From contig JAPLJS010000053.1 in assembly GCA_026388545.1 (NCBI GenBank), positions 1-64,000 on the forward strand: 64,000 nucleotides of DNA, given 5' to 3'. Shown here one piece after another: positions 45,587-52,492 of this stretch. Source of the DNA: Deltaproteobacteria bacterium (GTDB lineage Bacteria > Desulfobacterota > Syntrophia > Syntrophales > UBA2185). A program made the position numbers and the translations under genes. The notes beneath the pieces were generated by a model that was not told where the DNA came from, did not search any database, and was given only the letters and a program-made list of their open reading frames with translations. The first letter of the stretch is position 1. Each line of letters starts with the position of its first letter.

Positions 45587-46468
45587 ATGGCAACAACGAA
45601 TCCCGCAAAAAACGTTCTCAAAGACCTTAAGGCCGAATACGACCGGCTTGCCCAGGGCAAAGAATCTTTACTGACAATTATTGATGAAGCCGAGCTTCCA
45701 GAAAGCGTTTTCAATTCCAACGCCATCGAGAATTCAACGCTGACGCTCAAGGAGACGGAGCGCATTCTGCTGGAGATGGAAGTTTCCCGTCGGGTATCGG
45801 TGCGGGAAGTTTTTGAAGCAAAAAACCTCGCCCGGGTGATGGAATATACCCGAAGCAAAGAGCAGACAGCGGAGCTTTCCTCGGAGATGATTCAGCTTCT
45901 GCACAGAATGCTGATCGGCAATATCAACGATGAGATTGCCGGGCGTTTCCGCACCACGGGCGAATATGTTCGTGTGGGAACCCATATTGCACCGGCGCCG
46001 GAACAGGTGGTACCCATGATGGAAACAATTCTGCGGGAATATGCCGCCGACCACACCAATTACTTTACCGATAAGATCGCCAAATTCCATCTTGATTTCG
46101 AAACGATCCATCCGTTTTGCGACGGCAACGGCAGAATAGGTCGCGTAATTATCAATTTCCAGCTCAGGCGCCTGGGTTTCCCCGACATCATCATCCGGGA
46201 TAAAGAGAAGCGGCTTTATTATGCCTCGTTCAATGAATATCGCGCTGCAAACAATGCCAAACCAATGGAGAAGATGGTTACTCTCGCTCTCATGGAATCG
46301 CTGCACAAAAGAATTACCTATCTACGCAGCGAAAAGATAACCACGCTTACCGATTGCGCGAAAAAAAGCCAGAAATCAATCAACACCTTGCTTAACGCCG
46401 CCCACCGACAGACGATTCCGGCTTTCCGTGAAAAAGGTGTTTGGAAAATTGGAGATTACAACCCATGA
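45587..46468 (+). CDS. Fic family protein (AMPylase-type)
   Basis: A 293-residue Fic-domain protein that would transfer AMP or another nucleotide moiety to target proteins. The active-site loop is HPFCDGNGRIGR near residue 182, complete with the catalytic His and the ATP-binding residues. The N-terminal helix contains SNAIEN, matching the inhibitory S/T-x-x-x-E-G/N motif, so the protein is probably self-inhibited (class II). A C-terminal winged-helix-like part (TLTDCAKKSQKSINTLLNAAHRQTIPAFREKGVWKIGDY) may bind DNA and the repeats in its own promoter. Its stop overlaps an ATG of a restriction-gene remnant. Confidence 0.9.
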   Translation: MATTNPAKNVLKDLKAEYDRLAQGKESLLTIIDEAELPESVFNSNAIENSTLTLKETERILLEMEVSRRVSVREVFEAKNLARVMEYTRSKEQTAELSSEMIQLLHRMLIGNINDEIAGRFRTTGEYVRVGTHIAPAPEQVVPMMETILREYAADHTNYFTDKIAKFHLDFETIHPFCDGNGRIGRVIINFQLRRLGFPDIIIRDKEKRLYYASFNEYRAANNAKPMEKMVTLALMESLHKRITYLRSEKITTLTDCAKKSQKSINTLLNAAHRQTIPAFREKGVWKIGDYNP

Positions 46469-46828
46469 ACGAAGCGGAAACCGGAGCGGAGCTGATCGAC
46501 CCGAAGCTGAAAGAAAGGACAAATAATGGCCGTGCATTTCAAGCTTGACTATGTGAACACGGACGGCGACATTTCCAACTACTACCCGGATTTTATGGTC
46601 AAGCTGTCCGATAAGCGGATTACCATTGTCGAAACCAAAGGGCGGGAAGATTTGGATGTGCCGCTGAAGATGGCGCGGCTGCGGCAATGGTGCGAAGACA
46701 TCAACCGGGTGCAGACAGACGTGGAGTACGACTTCGTTTACGTGGACGAAGAAAGTTTTGAAAAATACAAGCCAACTTCATTCCGGCAATTGCTGGCGGG
46801 ATTCAAGGAATACAAAGGGAAAATATAA
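46465..46828 (+). pseudogene. Deleted restriction endonuclease/helicase subunit gene
   Basis: The ATG overlaps the fic stop (ATGA) and begins MNEAETGAELIDPKLKE, the usual start of HsdR/Res-like DEAD-box restriction subunits. After about 19 codons the frame changes. A second frame from 46526 encodes the typical C-terminus of such enzymes (HFKLDYVNTDGDISNYYPDF, ITIVETKGREDLDVPLKMAR, VDEESFEKYKPTSFRQLL). Nearly the whole helicase and nuclease core is thus missing. The 100-residue tail could still be translated but would have no enzymatic activity. Confidence 0.75.
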
Positions 46829-46913
46829 GCGGGTAACCGGAAGATTTTCTCCCCCAGTCCCCACACCACCCGGCATGCGGGTCCGCACCGGGCGGGGTTC
46901 CGTGGGGTACCGC

Positions 46914-46962
46914 GGACATAATACCTATTCCCATTGACATGTAGATATTGTGTATTATGTCC
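46914..46962. repeat. REP-like palindrome, GGACATAATAC type
   Basis: GGACATAATAC (46914-46924) and GTATTATGTCC (46952-46962) are perfect 11-base inverted repeats. They enclose a TTGACA (46934-46939) with TTATGT 15 bases downstream. The right flank TGTCCCC-TGAATTCC matches ends seen near 1273 and 43406. The inner TTCCCATTGACATGTA recurs at 49394-49409. Confidence 0.65.
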
Positions 46963-47042
46963 CCTGAATTCCGTACAATCGGCTGGAGGCGTCGCGGACA
47001 GCCGTGCGCCTCGGCTCCCCGTTGGGTGAAGAATAAAGGAGA

Positions 47043-47603
47043 ATGATTTTGGGAGCAAAGCAAAAATCCAATAGTCAGGCTTGGTCAGATGTGAAGGCAG
47101 CAGTGGCCAGCCTGGGAGAGAAGCAATTAATCAAACTGGTCTCGGACCTTTATTTCTTATCCAAGGAAAACCAGGCATTTCTGCATGCCCGGTTCGCTGT
47201 TGGCGGCGACACGCTCACCCCATACAAGAAGACGATAAGTACCTGCATGTACCCGGACGTTTACACCAACAAACCAATTGAAGTCTCCAAAGCTAAGAAA
47301 GCTATCAGTAGCTATTCGAAGGCTGTGGGAGACCCCCTCGGCGAAGCGGAATTGATGACCTTCTTTGTAGAGTGCGGAAACAAGTTCACAGTGGATTTTG
47401 GCGACATAAATGAGGTCTTTTATGACGCCCTGAACCGAATGTACCGACGGGCTATAGACAAAGTCCTCAGCCTTACGGAAGAGCAACAGGGCGAATTCAA
47501 AGGCAGGCTGGAAGCAATCATGACTTCATCTTCAAAAATTGGGTGGGGCTATCACGACATGCTCTGCGACGACTATTATAATGCCTTCCCCGAGGATGAG
47601 TAG
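47043..47603 (+). CDS. Hypothetical protein, possibly DUF6155-like
   Basis: A 186-residue cytoplasmic protein. The opening (WSDVKAAVASLGEKQLIKLVSDLYFLSKENQAFLHARF) resembles the DUF6155 family, in which short helical proteins start with a KELI.L..DLY pattern; I hold this loosely. A GGAG lies only a base or two before the ATG, so translation may begin at the TTG at 47049 instead. No catalytic motif is evident. Confidence 0.7.
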   Translation: MILGAKQKSNSQAWSDVKAAVASLGEKQLIKLVSDLYFLSKENQAFLHARFAVGGDTLTPYKKTISTCMYPDVYTNKPIEVSKAKKAISSYSKAVGDPLGEAELMTFFVECGNKFTVDFGDINEVFYDALNRMYRRAIDKVLSLTEEQQGEFKGRLEAIMTSSSKIGWGYHDMLCDDYYNAFPEDE

Positions 47604-47690
47604 TCACCGACCAGGCGACGAACTGACCCGCGCAACTGACTTCAATTGTTATGCATTGAAAAATAGATTAATCTATAGTAAATAATCAAT

Positions 47691-47891
47691 ATGAATACAA
47701 AAATATCTCACAATCGCGATGATGAATCTATTGAAGCCAAGGTCGAATGGTTCCGATCATTATCCATAGAGGAAAGGATGGAATTGCTGTGCTGTTTTAC
47801 AGATTTAGCCTTGGCATTGAATCCTGATATTTTGGAAAAGAAAGATGATCAACCGTTTAATAGACGTATTCGAGTCCTTTCAAAAATTTGA
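47691..47891 (+). CDS. Small protein paired with a nucleotidyltransferase
   Basis: A 66-residue acidic helical protein (SIEAKVEWFRSLSIEERMELLCCFTDLALALNPDI). Its end overlaps the nucleotidyltransferase gene by 47 bases, the arrangement of small partner genes of MNT/AbiEii-like proteins. It is a likely cognate partner, but no family was recognised. Confidence 0.65.
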   Translation: MNTKISHNRDDESIEAKVEWFRSLSIEERMELLCCFTDLALALNPDILEKKDDQPFNRRIRVLSKI

Positions 47892-48300
47892 TGTGAAATA
47901 CCTCGTGATAGGAGGTATCGCAGCCGTTTTATACGGAGTCCCAAGAGCCACATTTGATTTAGATATCCTCATTGAAGCCAGCGAAGAAAATGCCCGCCGT
48001 TTACTAGACGCCCTTTTGGATGCCGGTCTGGGTACAGCCTCACTAACGAATAAAGACGAAATCCTTTCGAACGAAATAACCATCTTCAAAGATCGAGTGC
48101 GTATCGACGTACAAATAAAGACCCCAGGGTTAATTTTCGAGGATGCATGGAAGCGTAAGCAAATAATAAATTATCAGGGACAGGAGTTTTATATTGTTTG
48201 CCTGGAGGATTTAGTGGCATCAAAAAAAGCAGCAGGTAGAACCACCGATCTTGAAGATGTCCGCTTGTTAGAACTTCCGGACAACAAATACAAAGCATAA
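47845..48300 (+). CDS. MNT/AbiEii-like nucleotidyltransferase
   Basis: A 151-residue nucleotidyltransferase-fold protein. The opening KYLVIGGIAAVLYGVPRATFDLDILIEASEENARRLLDAL carries the GG and the D-x-D metal motif (FDLDILI), and a third acidic residue lies in RVRIDVQI. LEDLVASKKAAGRTTDLEDVRLLE closes the domain. Such small NTases occur in toxin-antitoxin and phage-defence pairs. It overlaps the small gene upstream, so the two are probably translated together. Confidence 0.82.
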   Translation: MINRLIDVFESFQKFDVKYLVIGGIAAVLYGVPRATFDLDILIEASEENARRLLDALLDAGLGTASLTNKDEILSNEITIFKDRVRIDVQIKTPGLIFEDAWKRKQIINYQGQEFYIVCLEDLVASKKAAGRTTDLEDVRLLELPDNKYKA

Positions 48301-48368
48301 TAAGGCTCTTTCAGCCGGACGCGGATAAATCCGTGCCGCTGAAGATCTTCGATCCGAAAGATGAAGAG

Positions 48369-48701
48369 ATGAATAAGCGACTCCGCAAGAAGAAACATTA
48401 TGGCGAGTTCACTGAATGGGGGCGGCAACTCATCGTTACCCGAAATCGAAAGGACGAATTCGACGAGTTTTTTGAGGACTTTATCGTACAAGCCGTTGAA
48501 GCGGCCGGATGCTACTGTGGAGGCGGCGGCAGTAATGACAGGCTTGACGTGGTTGTTGAGCTTGGCCGTCGTTCGGGCGATCCTGACGCAAGGCTGAAGA
48601 AAATTACGGCATGGCTTGATGCTCGCCCCGACGTACAGAGCTGGAGGGTGGGCGAGGAGTTCAACGTCTGGCACGGGAATTTCGAGGATATTGGGGAGTA
48701 G
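48369..48701 (+). CDS. YggL family (50S ribosome-binding) protein
   Basis: A 110-residue protein resembling YggL (DUF469). It begins MNKRLRKKKHYGEFTEWGRQL, has the FDEFFEDFIVQAVEAAGCYCGGGG segment, and ends with WLDARPDVQSWRVGEEFNVWHG. E. coli YggL has been reported to associate with the 50S subunit. An upstream in-frame GTG at 48333 would add 12 residues. It lies within a run of toxin-antitoxin genes. Confidence 0.8.
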   Translation: MNKRLRKKKHYGEFTEWGRQLIVTRNRKDEFDEFFEDFIVQAVEAAGCYCGGGGSNDRLDVVVELGRRSGDPDARLKKITAWLDARPDVQSWRVGEEFNVWHGNFEDIGE

Positions 48702-48827
48702 ATCGGGAAATGCAGATGCCGGCTCTCCGGGACGGAGGCGGCACGTGCTAAAGGAATTTTTTTGACGCCTCGTTTAAAATAACCTATATTGAGCATCAAA
48801 TAATGGTTTTATATTGGAGGCACATAC

Positions 48828-49073
48828 ATGGATTATCTCCTGGCAAAATCGTCTGTCAGTATCACGGACCTGAAAAAAAACCCTTCGGCAATTATCAGGG
48901 AGGCTGAGGGGGCGCCTGTGGCTATACTGAATCACAACAGGCCTTCCGCATATATTGTTCCGGCGGATACGTTTGAGGCAATGCTGGAAAAACTGGACGA
49001 TCTGGAAATCGCAAGGATTGTCAAGGAGCGGAAAAAGGAAAAGACCATCCGGGTGCCTCTCAATGAGTTATAA
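48828..49073 (+). CDS. Phd/YefM-type antitoxin
   Basis: An 81-residue antitoxin of the Phd/YefM/StbD family. The DNA-binding N-terminus reads SVSITDLKKNPSAIIREAEGAPVAILNHNRPSAYIVPADTFE. The charged C-terminal tail should wrap the toxin. TTGGAGG precedes the ATG. Its stop overlaps the start of the RelE toxin gene by 11 bases. It should repress its own operon and neutralise the toxin. Confidence 0.93.
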   Translation: MDYLLAKSSVSITDLKKNPSAIIREAEGAPVAILNHNRPSAYIVPADTFEAMLEKLDDLEIARIVKERKKEKTIRVPLNEL

Positions 49074-49347
49074 CCTTGAATTCAAGGAATCCGCTCTCAA
49101 GGAATGGGGTAAGCTGGACAGGCCGATAAGGGAACAATTCAAAAAGAAACTTTCTAAACGTCTTGAAAATCCGAAGGTTGAGGTGGACAAGGTCAGTGAG
49201 TTGGTAAATACGTACAAGATTAAGCTCCGTGCCGTGGGGCTGCGTCTGGTCTATGCCGTTGACGATGAAACAAACACCCTCACTGTTTATGCCGTGGGGA
49301 AAAGAGATAAAATGACGGCCTGTCGAAAGGCCAAGGAACGAGCATAA
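49063..49347 (+). CDS. RelE/ParE-superfamily toxin
   Basis: A 94-residue RelE-type mRNA interferase. The layout is typical: LEFKESALKEWGKLDRPIREQFKKKLSKRLENP, then YKIKLRAVGLRLVYAVDDETNTLTVYAVGKRDK. The Arg and Lys residues used by RelE to cut mRNA in the ribosomal A site are present in RAVGLRLVY and GKRDK. It overlaps the antitoxin gene and appears complete. Confidence 0.93.
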   Translation: MSYNLEFKESALKEWGKLDRPIREQFKKKLSKRLENPKVEVDKVSELVNTYKIKLRAVGLRLVYAVDDETNTLTVYAVGKRDKMTACRKAKERA

Positions 49348-49399
49348 CAGGGGGGATTATTATGAGAGGGTTCAGGGTAGAAAATAGGGACACTTCCCA

Positions 49400-49430
49400 T
49401 TGACATGTATGCATGGCTTATGCATACATG
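49400..49430 (+). promoter_or_regulatory. VapB promoter with palindromic operator
   Basis: A perfect 11-base inverted repeat, CATGTATGCAT (49404-49414) and ATGCATACATG (49420-49430), overlaps the end of a TTGACA box (49400-49405). This is the usual design of an operator bound by its own antitoxin complex. The -10 is weak (CATACA, 49423-49428). The gene starts at 49463. Confidence 0.65.
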
Positions 49431-49462
49431 GGCATATGAACTCTCTCCCAGGGGGTGAAAAT

Positions 49463-49657
49463 ATGAGAACAACATTAAACATCGAAGACCACTTGGTTGA
49501 TAAAGCGTCCAAGCTAACGGGAATTAAGGAGAAAACCATGTTGGTCAAGCTCGGTTTGGAGGCATTGATCGCCAGAGAAAGCGCTAAAAGACTCGCAAAA
49601 TTGGGCGGCACGGAGAAAGGGTTGAAAGCGATACCGCGAAGGAAGGTCACAGTTTAA
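49463..49657 (+). CDS. VapB-type antitoxin
   Basis: A 64-residue antitoxin: MRTTLNIEDHLVDKASKLTGIKEKTMLVKLGLEALI is the ribbon-helix-helix-like DNA-binding part of the VapB/DUF2191 family. The Arg/Lys-rich tail contacts VapC. The start is preceded by GGGGGTG. Its toxin partner, two bases downstream, is truncated, so the antitoxin is probably an orphan. Confidence 0.88.
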   Translation: MRTTLNIEDHLVDKASKLTGIKEKTMLVKLGLEALIARESAKRLAKLGGTEKGLKAIPRRKVTV

Positions 49658-49659
49658 AA

Positions 49660-49857
49660 ATGGTCATTGTCGATACATACGTGTGGGTCTCCCATTTTCG
49701 AGAGGGGAACACCGAGCTTGCGAATCTGCTCAATAACGGGGAGGTGGTATGCCATCCTTTTATAGTTGGTGAGCTTGCATGCGGAAATCTAAAGAACCGG
49801 AATGAAATACTTTCACTTCTTCAATCCCGTCTCCTGTCCCCTTTTTCCCTTCCGTAG
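49660..49857 (+). pseudogene. Truncated VapC (PIN) toxin
   Basis: Only the N-terminal half of a VapC ribonuclease remains, 65 codons of about 130. The first metal Asp is present (MVIVDTYVWVSHF), as are the second acidic site (FIVGELACGNLKNRNEILSLLQ) and flanking helices. The C-terminal half with the other Asp residues is replaced by SRLLSPFSLP and a stop. The break near 49830 marks the right edge of the accessory segment. Confidence 0.85.
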
Positions 49858-49863
49858 GAATGA

Positions 49864-50028
49864 CCAATCAATTATTTTCTTACCCGTCAGGATATTTCCA
49901 GAAAAACCATTGCGGTTGGATGTTATCTTCGTGTATATACGAAACAGCCGACGGCATGGGTTATAACCGGTTTATATCTCATTCTGATCAGTTACGTCAT
50001 CAACTGGCCTGCCCTCGGTTTTCCATAA
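49864..50028 (+). pseudogene. C-terminal membrane-protein remnant
   Basis: A start-less frame of 54 codons reads YFLTRQDISRKTIAVGCYLR and then a membrane span (TAWVITGLYLILISYVINW), ending GFP. It looks like the natural end of an integral membrane protein. Loosely, it resembles the C-terminus of the COG4648 membrane proteins found in aryl polyene loci. It would thus be the stump of a gene cut by the accessory segment. Confidence 0.35.
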
Positions 50029-50048
50029 TCAAGCCATAAGGAAATGAA

Positions 50049-50315
50049 ATGAATGAATTGATAAATGAACTGAAAGTAAAAATCATCGAGACACTGAACC
50101 TCATTGACGTTTCTCCGGCAGATATCGACGAGAATGCCCAGCTCGTCGGAGGCGATCTTGGGCTTGATTCCATCGATGTCCTGGAACTGGTCATGATGCT
50201 TGAAAAAGATTATGGCGTAAAAATTGACAGCAGAGATATCGGCGTTAAGGTCTTTGCAACGCTTGCGGCCTTGGCGGATTATGTCCACCATTACCGGTCG
50301 GAGAAAAATAATTGA
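50049..50315 (+). CDS. Acyl carrier protein
   Basis: An 88-residue ACP. The attachment Ser is in LVGGDLGLDSIDVLELVMMLEKDYGVKI, a standard DSI motif. It is acidic and opens with MNELINELKVKIIETLNL. A weak AAGGAAA precedes the ATG. Its TGA overlaps the TTG start of the next condensing enzyme, so the carrier and its synthase are translationally coupled. Confidence 0.93.
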   Translation: MNELINELKVKIIETLNLIDVSPADIDENAQLVGGDLGLDSIDVLELVMMLEKDYGVKIDSRDIGVKVFATLAALADYVHHYRSEKNN

Positions 50316-52492
50316 ATGGCACACGTATTTTTATTACATCGATGGGTATCATAAGCCCTGTCGGTCAGGGTATATGCGATACGATCGACGCCATCAGAAA
50401 AGCCGCACGGGGAATCAAACCGCTTAGCCTTTTCCCGACGGGTCAACTGCCGCCTTTGCCTGTCGGTGAGATCGATTCTCTTTCATTCGCAGAGAATGTA
50501 CCACGAACCCATGCACTTGCCCTTATTGCCGCCGAAGAGACGATGAAAAACGCAAACAGGGCGCCGGATGCCATTGTTATCGGCGTGACAACGGGAGGGA
50601 TGCCCGTCACGGAGGAACTCCTAAAGAGAGGCGATGTCGATCCAAAACAGTACGGTTACCACTCAACCGGTTCCGTTGCGGAGTATATCGCCCGTCATGT
50701 GGGGTGCCGGGGACCGGTTATGACGGTATCGACGGCATGCTCTTCGGGCGCCGTGGCCCTGAAAATCGCCCTTGAAATGCTTCGAAGCGGCAAGGCGAAG
50801 CATGTCCTGGCAGGCGGCGCCGATGCCCTCTGCCGATTGACCTATTACGGTTTTCACGCCCTTCAACTGGTTGATGAAACGGGCGCACATCCTTTCGACA
50901 GAAACAGACGCGGAATGTCTGTAGGTGAAGGGGCGGCCATGCTGCTCTTGACTGCCGCCACAGCCCCGCCTGATAATGCTATTGCCGAGCTGATCGGGGT
51001 CGGTTTATCCTGCGACGCCTATCATCCCGCTACACCCCATCCCGAAGGCGAAGGCGCCTTGCGAGCCATGAACAGCGCGCTTGCAGACGCCTGCATTTCA
51101 CCTTCGGATATCGATTATATCCATCTCCATGGTACGGGAACCGTCGATAACGATCTTGCCGAAGCAAGGGCCATACACGCCCTGTTCGGTGATCGGCCTA
51201 TCCCGCCCGTGTCTTCCATGAAGGGCTCCGTGGGTCATTCCCTTGCGGCAGCCGGGGCGATGGGCGCCGTTGTGTCTGTTTTAAGCATATTGAACGGCAT
51301 CATACCCGCCAATACCGGCTTTCATGATCCCGATCCCGCATTGAACCTGACCCCTGTCAGTGAACCAATGGAGGTGGATGTAAACGTGGCCCTTGCCAAT
51401 TCGTTCGGTTTCGGCGGTAACAATGCCGTCGTCGCCGTAGGCCATCCGAAACGGAGAAAAGACGCCCAGACGTCGATTCGTGACGTTTGGCCTGTGTCGT
51501 TTACCGTTTTGGGAAGCGCCTGTGTCACCGGGGCCGGTGATGCAAAACGGACTATTGAACGCATGGGTAATAGCTCGGAAATAAAAGGAGTTGCCCCTTC
51601 TTCCGATATAATGAGTCATCTCTCCGAGAAATACGTCCGCCGCCTGAAACGTCTTCCCCGAATGGTCATGTCGCTGGCCATTTCAGCCTGCAAAGATACA
51701 ACAGCAGGCCCCCCGGCATCTGTTTTTCTCGGAACCGGCTGGGGCGGTCTTTCTGAGACCTATGACTTTCTGACAAAACTCTTCGAGTCGGATGAGCGAT
51801 TTACCAGCCCGACAGATTTCATCGGATCCGTCCACAACGCCTCCGCGGGTCATGTCGCCATCCATTTCAATGCCACAGGACCGAACATAACCACCACGGG
51901 CAGCGATTGTGCCTTCGAGCAGGCACTGATCAGTGCAAGCCTTCTCATCCATCAGGGCGATGATCCGATTCTTGTGATCGGTGCTGATGAATATCATGAA
52001 ACTTTGTCTCCTCTCTTCGACGCGTCTGTGGCGCTGGCCGGAATGCCTTCAGACGGGGGAGGCGCCCTGTATCTCAAACCGGCGATGTCACCATCACCAT
52101 TACAGATATACCCTTCATTTATGGCTTATTCCGGCGACAGCGGGCAGATCATCCCGTCACTGATTCGTGAACTGGGGGGAGACAAAAGGATCAGAGATCA
52201 ATTCGGGGCCATCCTCGCGGGGATTCCCGCCGCACAGAAGGAAAAAGGAAAGGGGCAACTGGATGAGTTCCTGTCCATGACGGGATACCCCCATCCCGTT
52301 ATCGATTATCGGCAGTTCATAGGTGAGTATGCCTCGGCCTCGGCGGTCGCGACGGTTCTGGCGGTATCGTTCGTACAAGCCGGTGAAATACCCCCGAATG
52401 TCTGCTACCGGGACTCATTGCCATTGCGGGGGCGAGGGATTCTTGTCATGGGATTCGGCAATTATATCACGGCGGTGGAGATAAGGCCATGA
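50312..52492 (+). CDS. Beta-ketoacyl-ACP synthase fused to a chain-length-factor-like domain
   Basis: A 726-residue didomain protein. Residues 1 to about 385 are a complete KAS II-type synthase: Cys in TVSTACSSGAVALK (near 143), His in HLHGTGTVDN (near 273) and His in GSVGHSLAAAG (near 309). From about residue 395 a second thiolase-fold half (SFTVLGSACVTGAGDAKRTIERM, TTGSDCAFEQALISAS, VIGADEYHETLSPLF) lacks the paired His motifs and has Asp at the aligned Cys site, as in chain-length factors. In most KS/CLF systems the two are separate proteins. The TTG start overlaps the ACP stop. It probably builds a poly-unsaturated or polyketide-like chain. Confidence 0.9.
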   Translation: MNGTRIFITSMGIISPVGQGICDTIDAIRKAARGIKPLSLFPTGQLPPLPVGEIDSLSFAENVPRTHALALIAAEETMKNANRAPDAIVIGVTTGGMPVTEELLKRGDVDPKQYGYHSTGSVAEYIARHVGCRGPVMTVSTACSSGAVALKIALEMLRSGKAKHVLAGGADALCRLTYYGFHALQLVDETGAHPFDRNRRGMSVGEGAAMLLLTAATAPPDNAIAELIGVGLSCDAYHPATPHPEGEGALRAMNSALADACISPSDIDYIHLHGTGTVDNDLAEARAIHALFGDRPIPPVSSMKGSVGHSLAAAGAMGAVVSVLSILNGIIPANTGFHDPDPALNLTPVSEPMEVDVNVALANSFGFGGNNAVVAVGHPKRRKDAQTSIRDVWPVSFTVLGSACVTGAGDAKRTIERMGNSSEIKGVAPSSDIMSHLSEKYVRRLKRLPRMVMSLAISACKDTTAGPPASVFLGTGWGGLSETYDFLTKLFESDERFTSPTDFIGSVHNASAGHVAIHFNATGPNITTTGSDCAFEQALISASLLIHQGDDPILVIGADEYHETLSPLFDASVALAGMPSDGGGALYLKPAMSPSPLQIYPSFMAYSGDSGQIIPSLIRELGGDKRIRDQFGAILAGIPAAQKEKGKGQLDEFLSMTGYPHPVIDYRQFIGEYASASAVATVLAVSFVQAGEIPPNVCYRDSLPLRGRGILVMGFGNYITAVEIRP

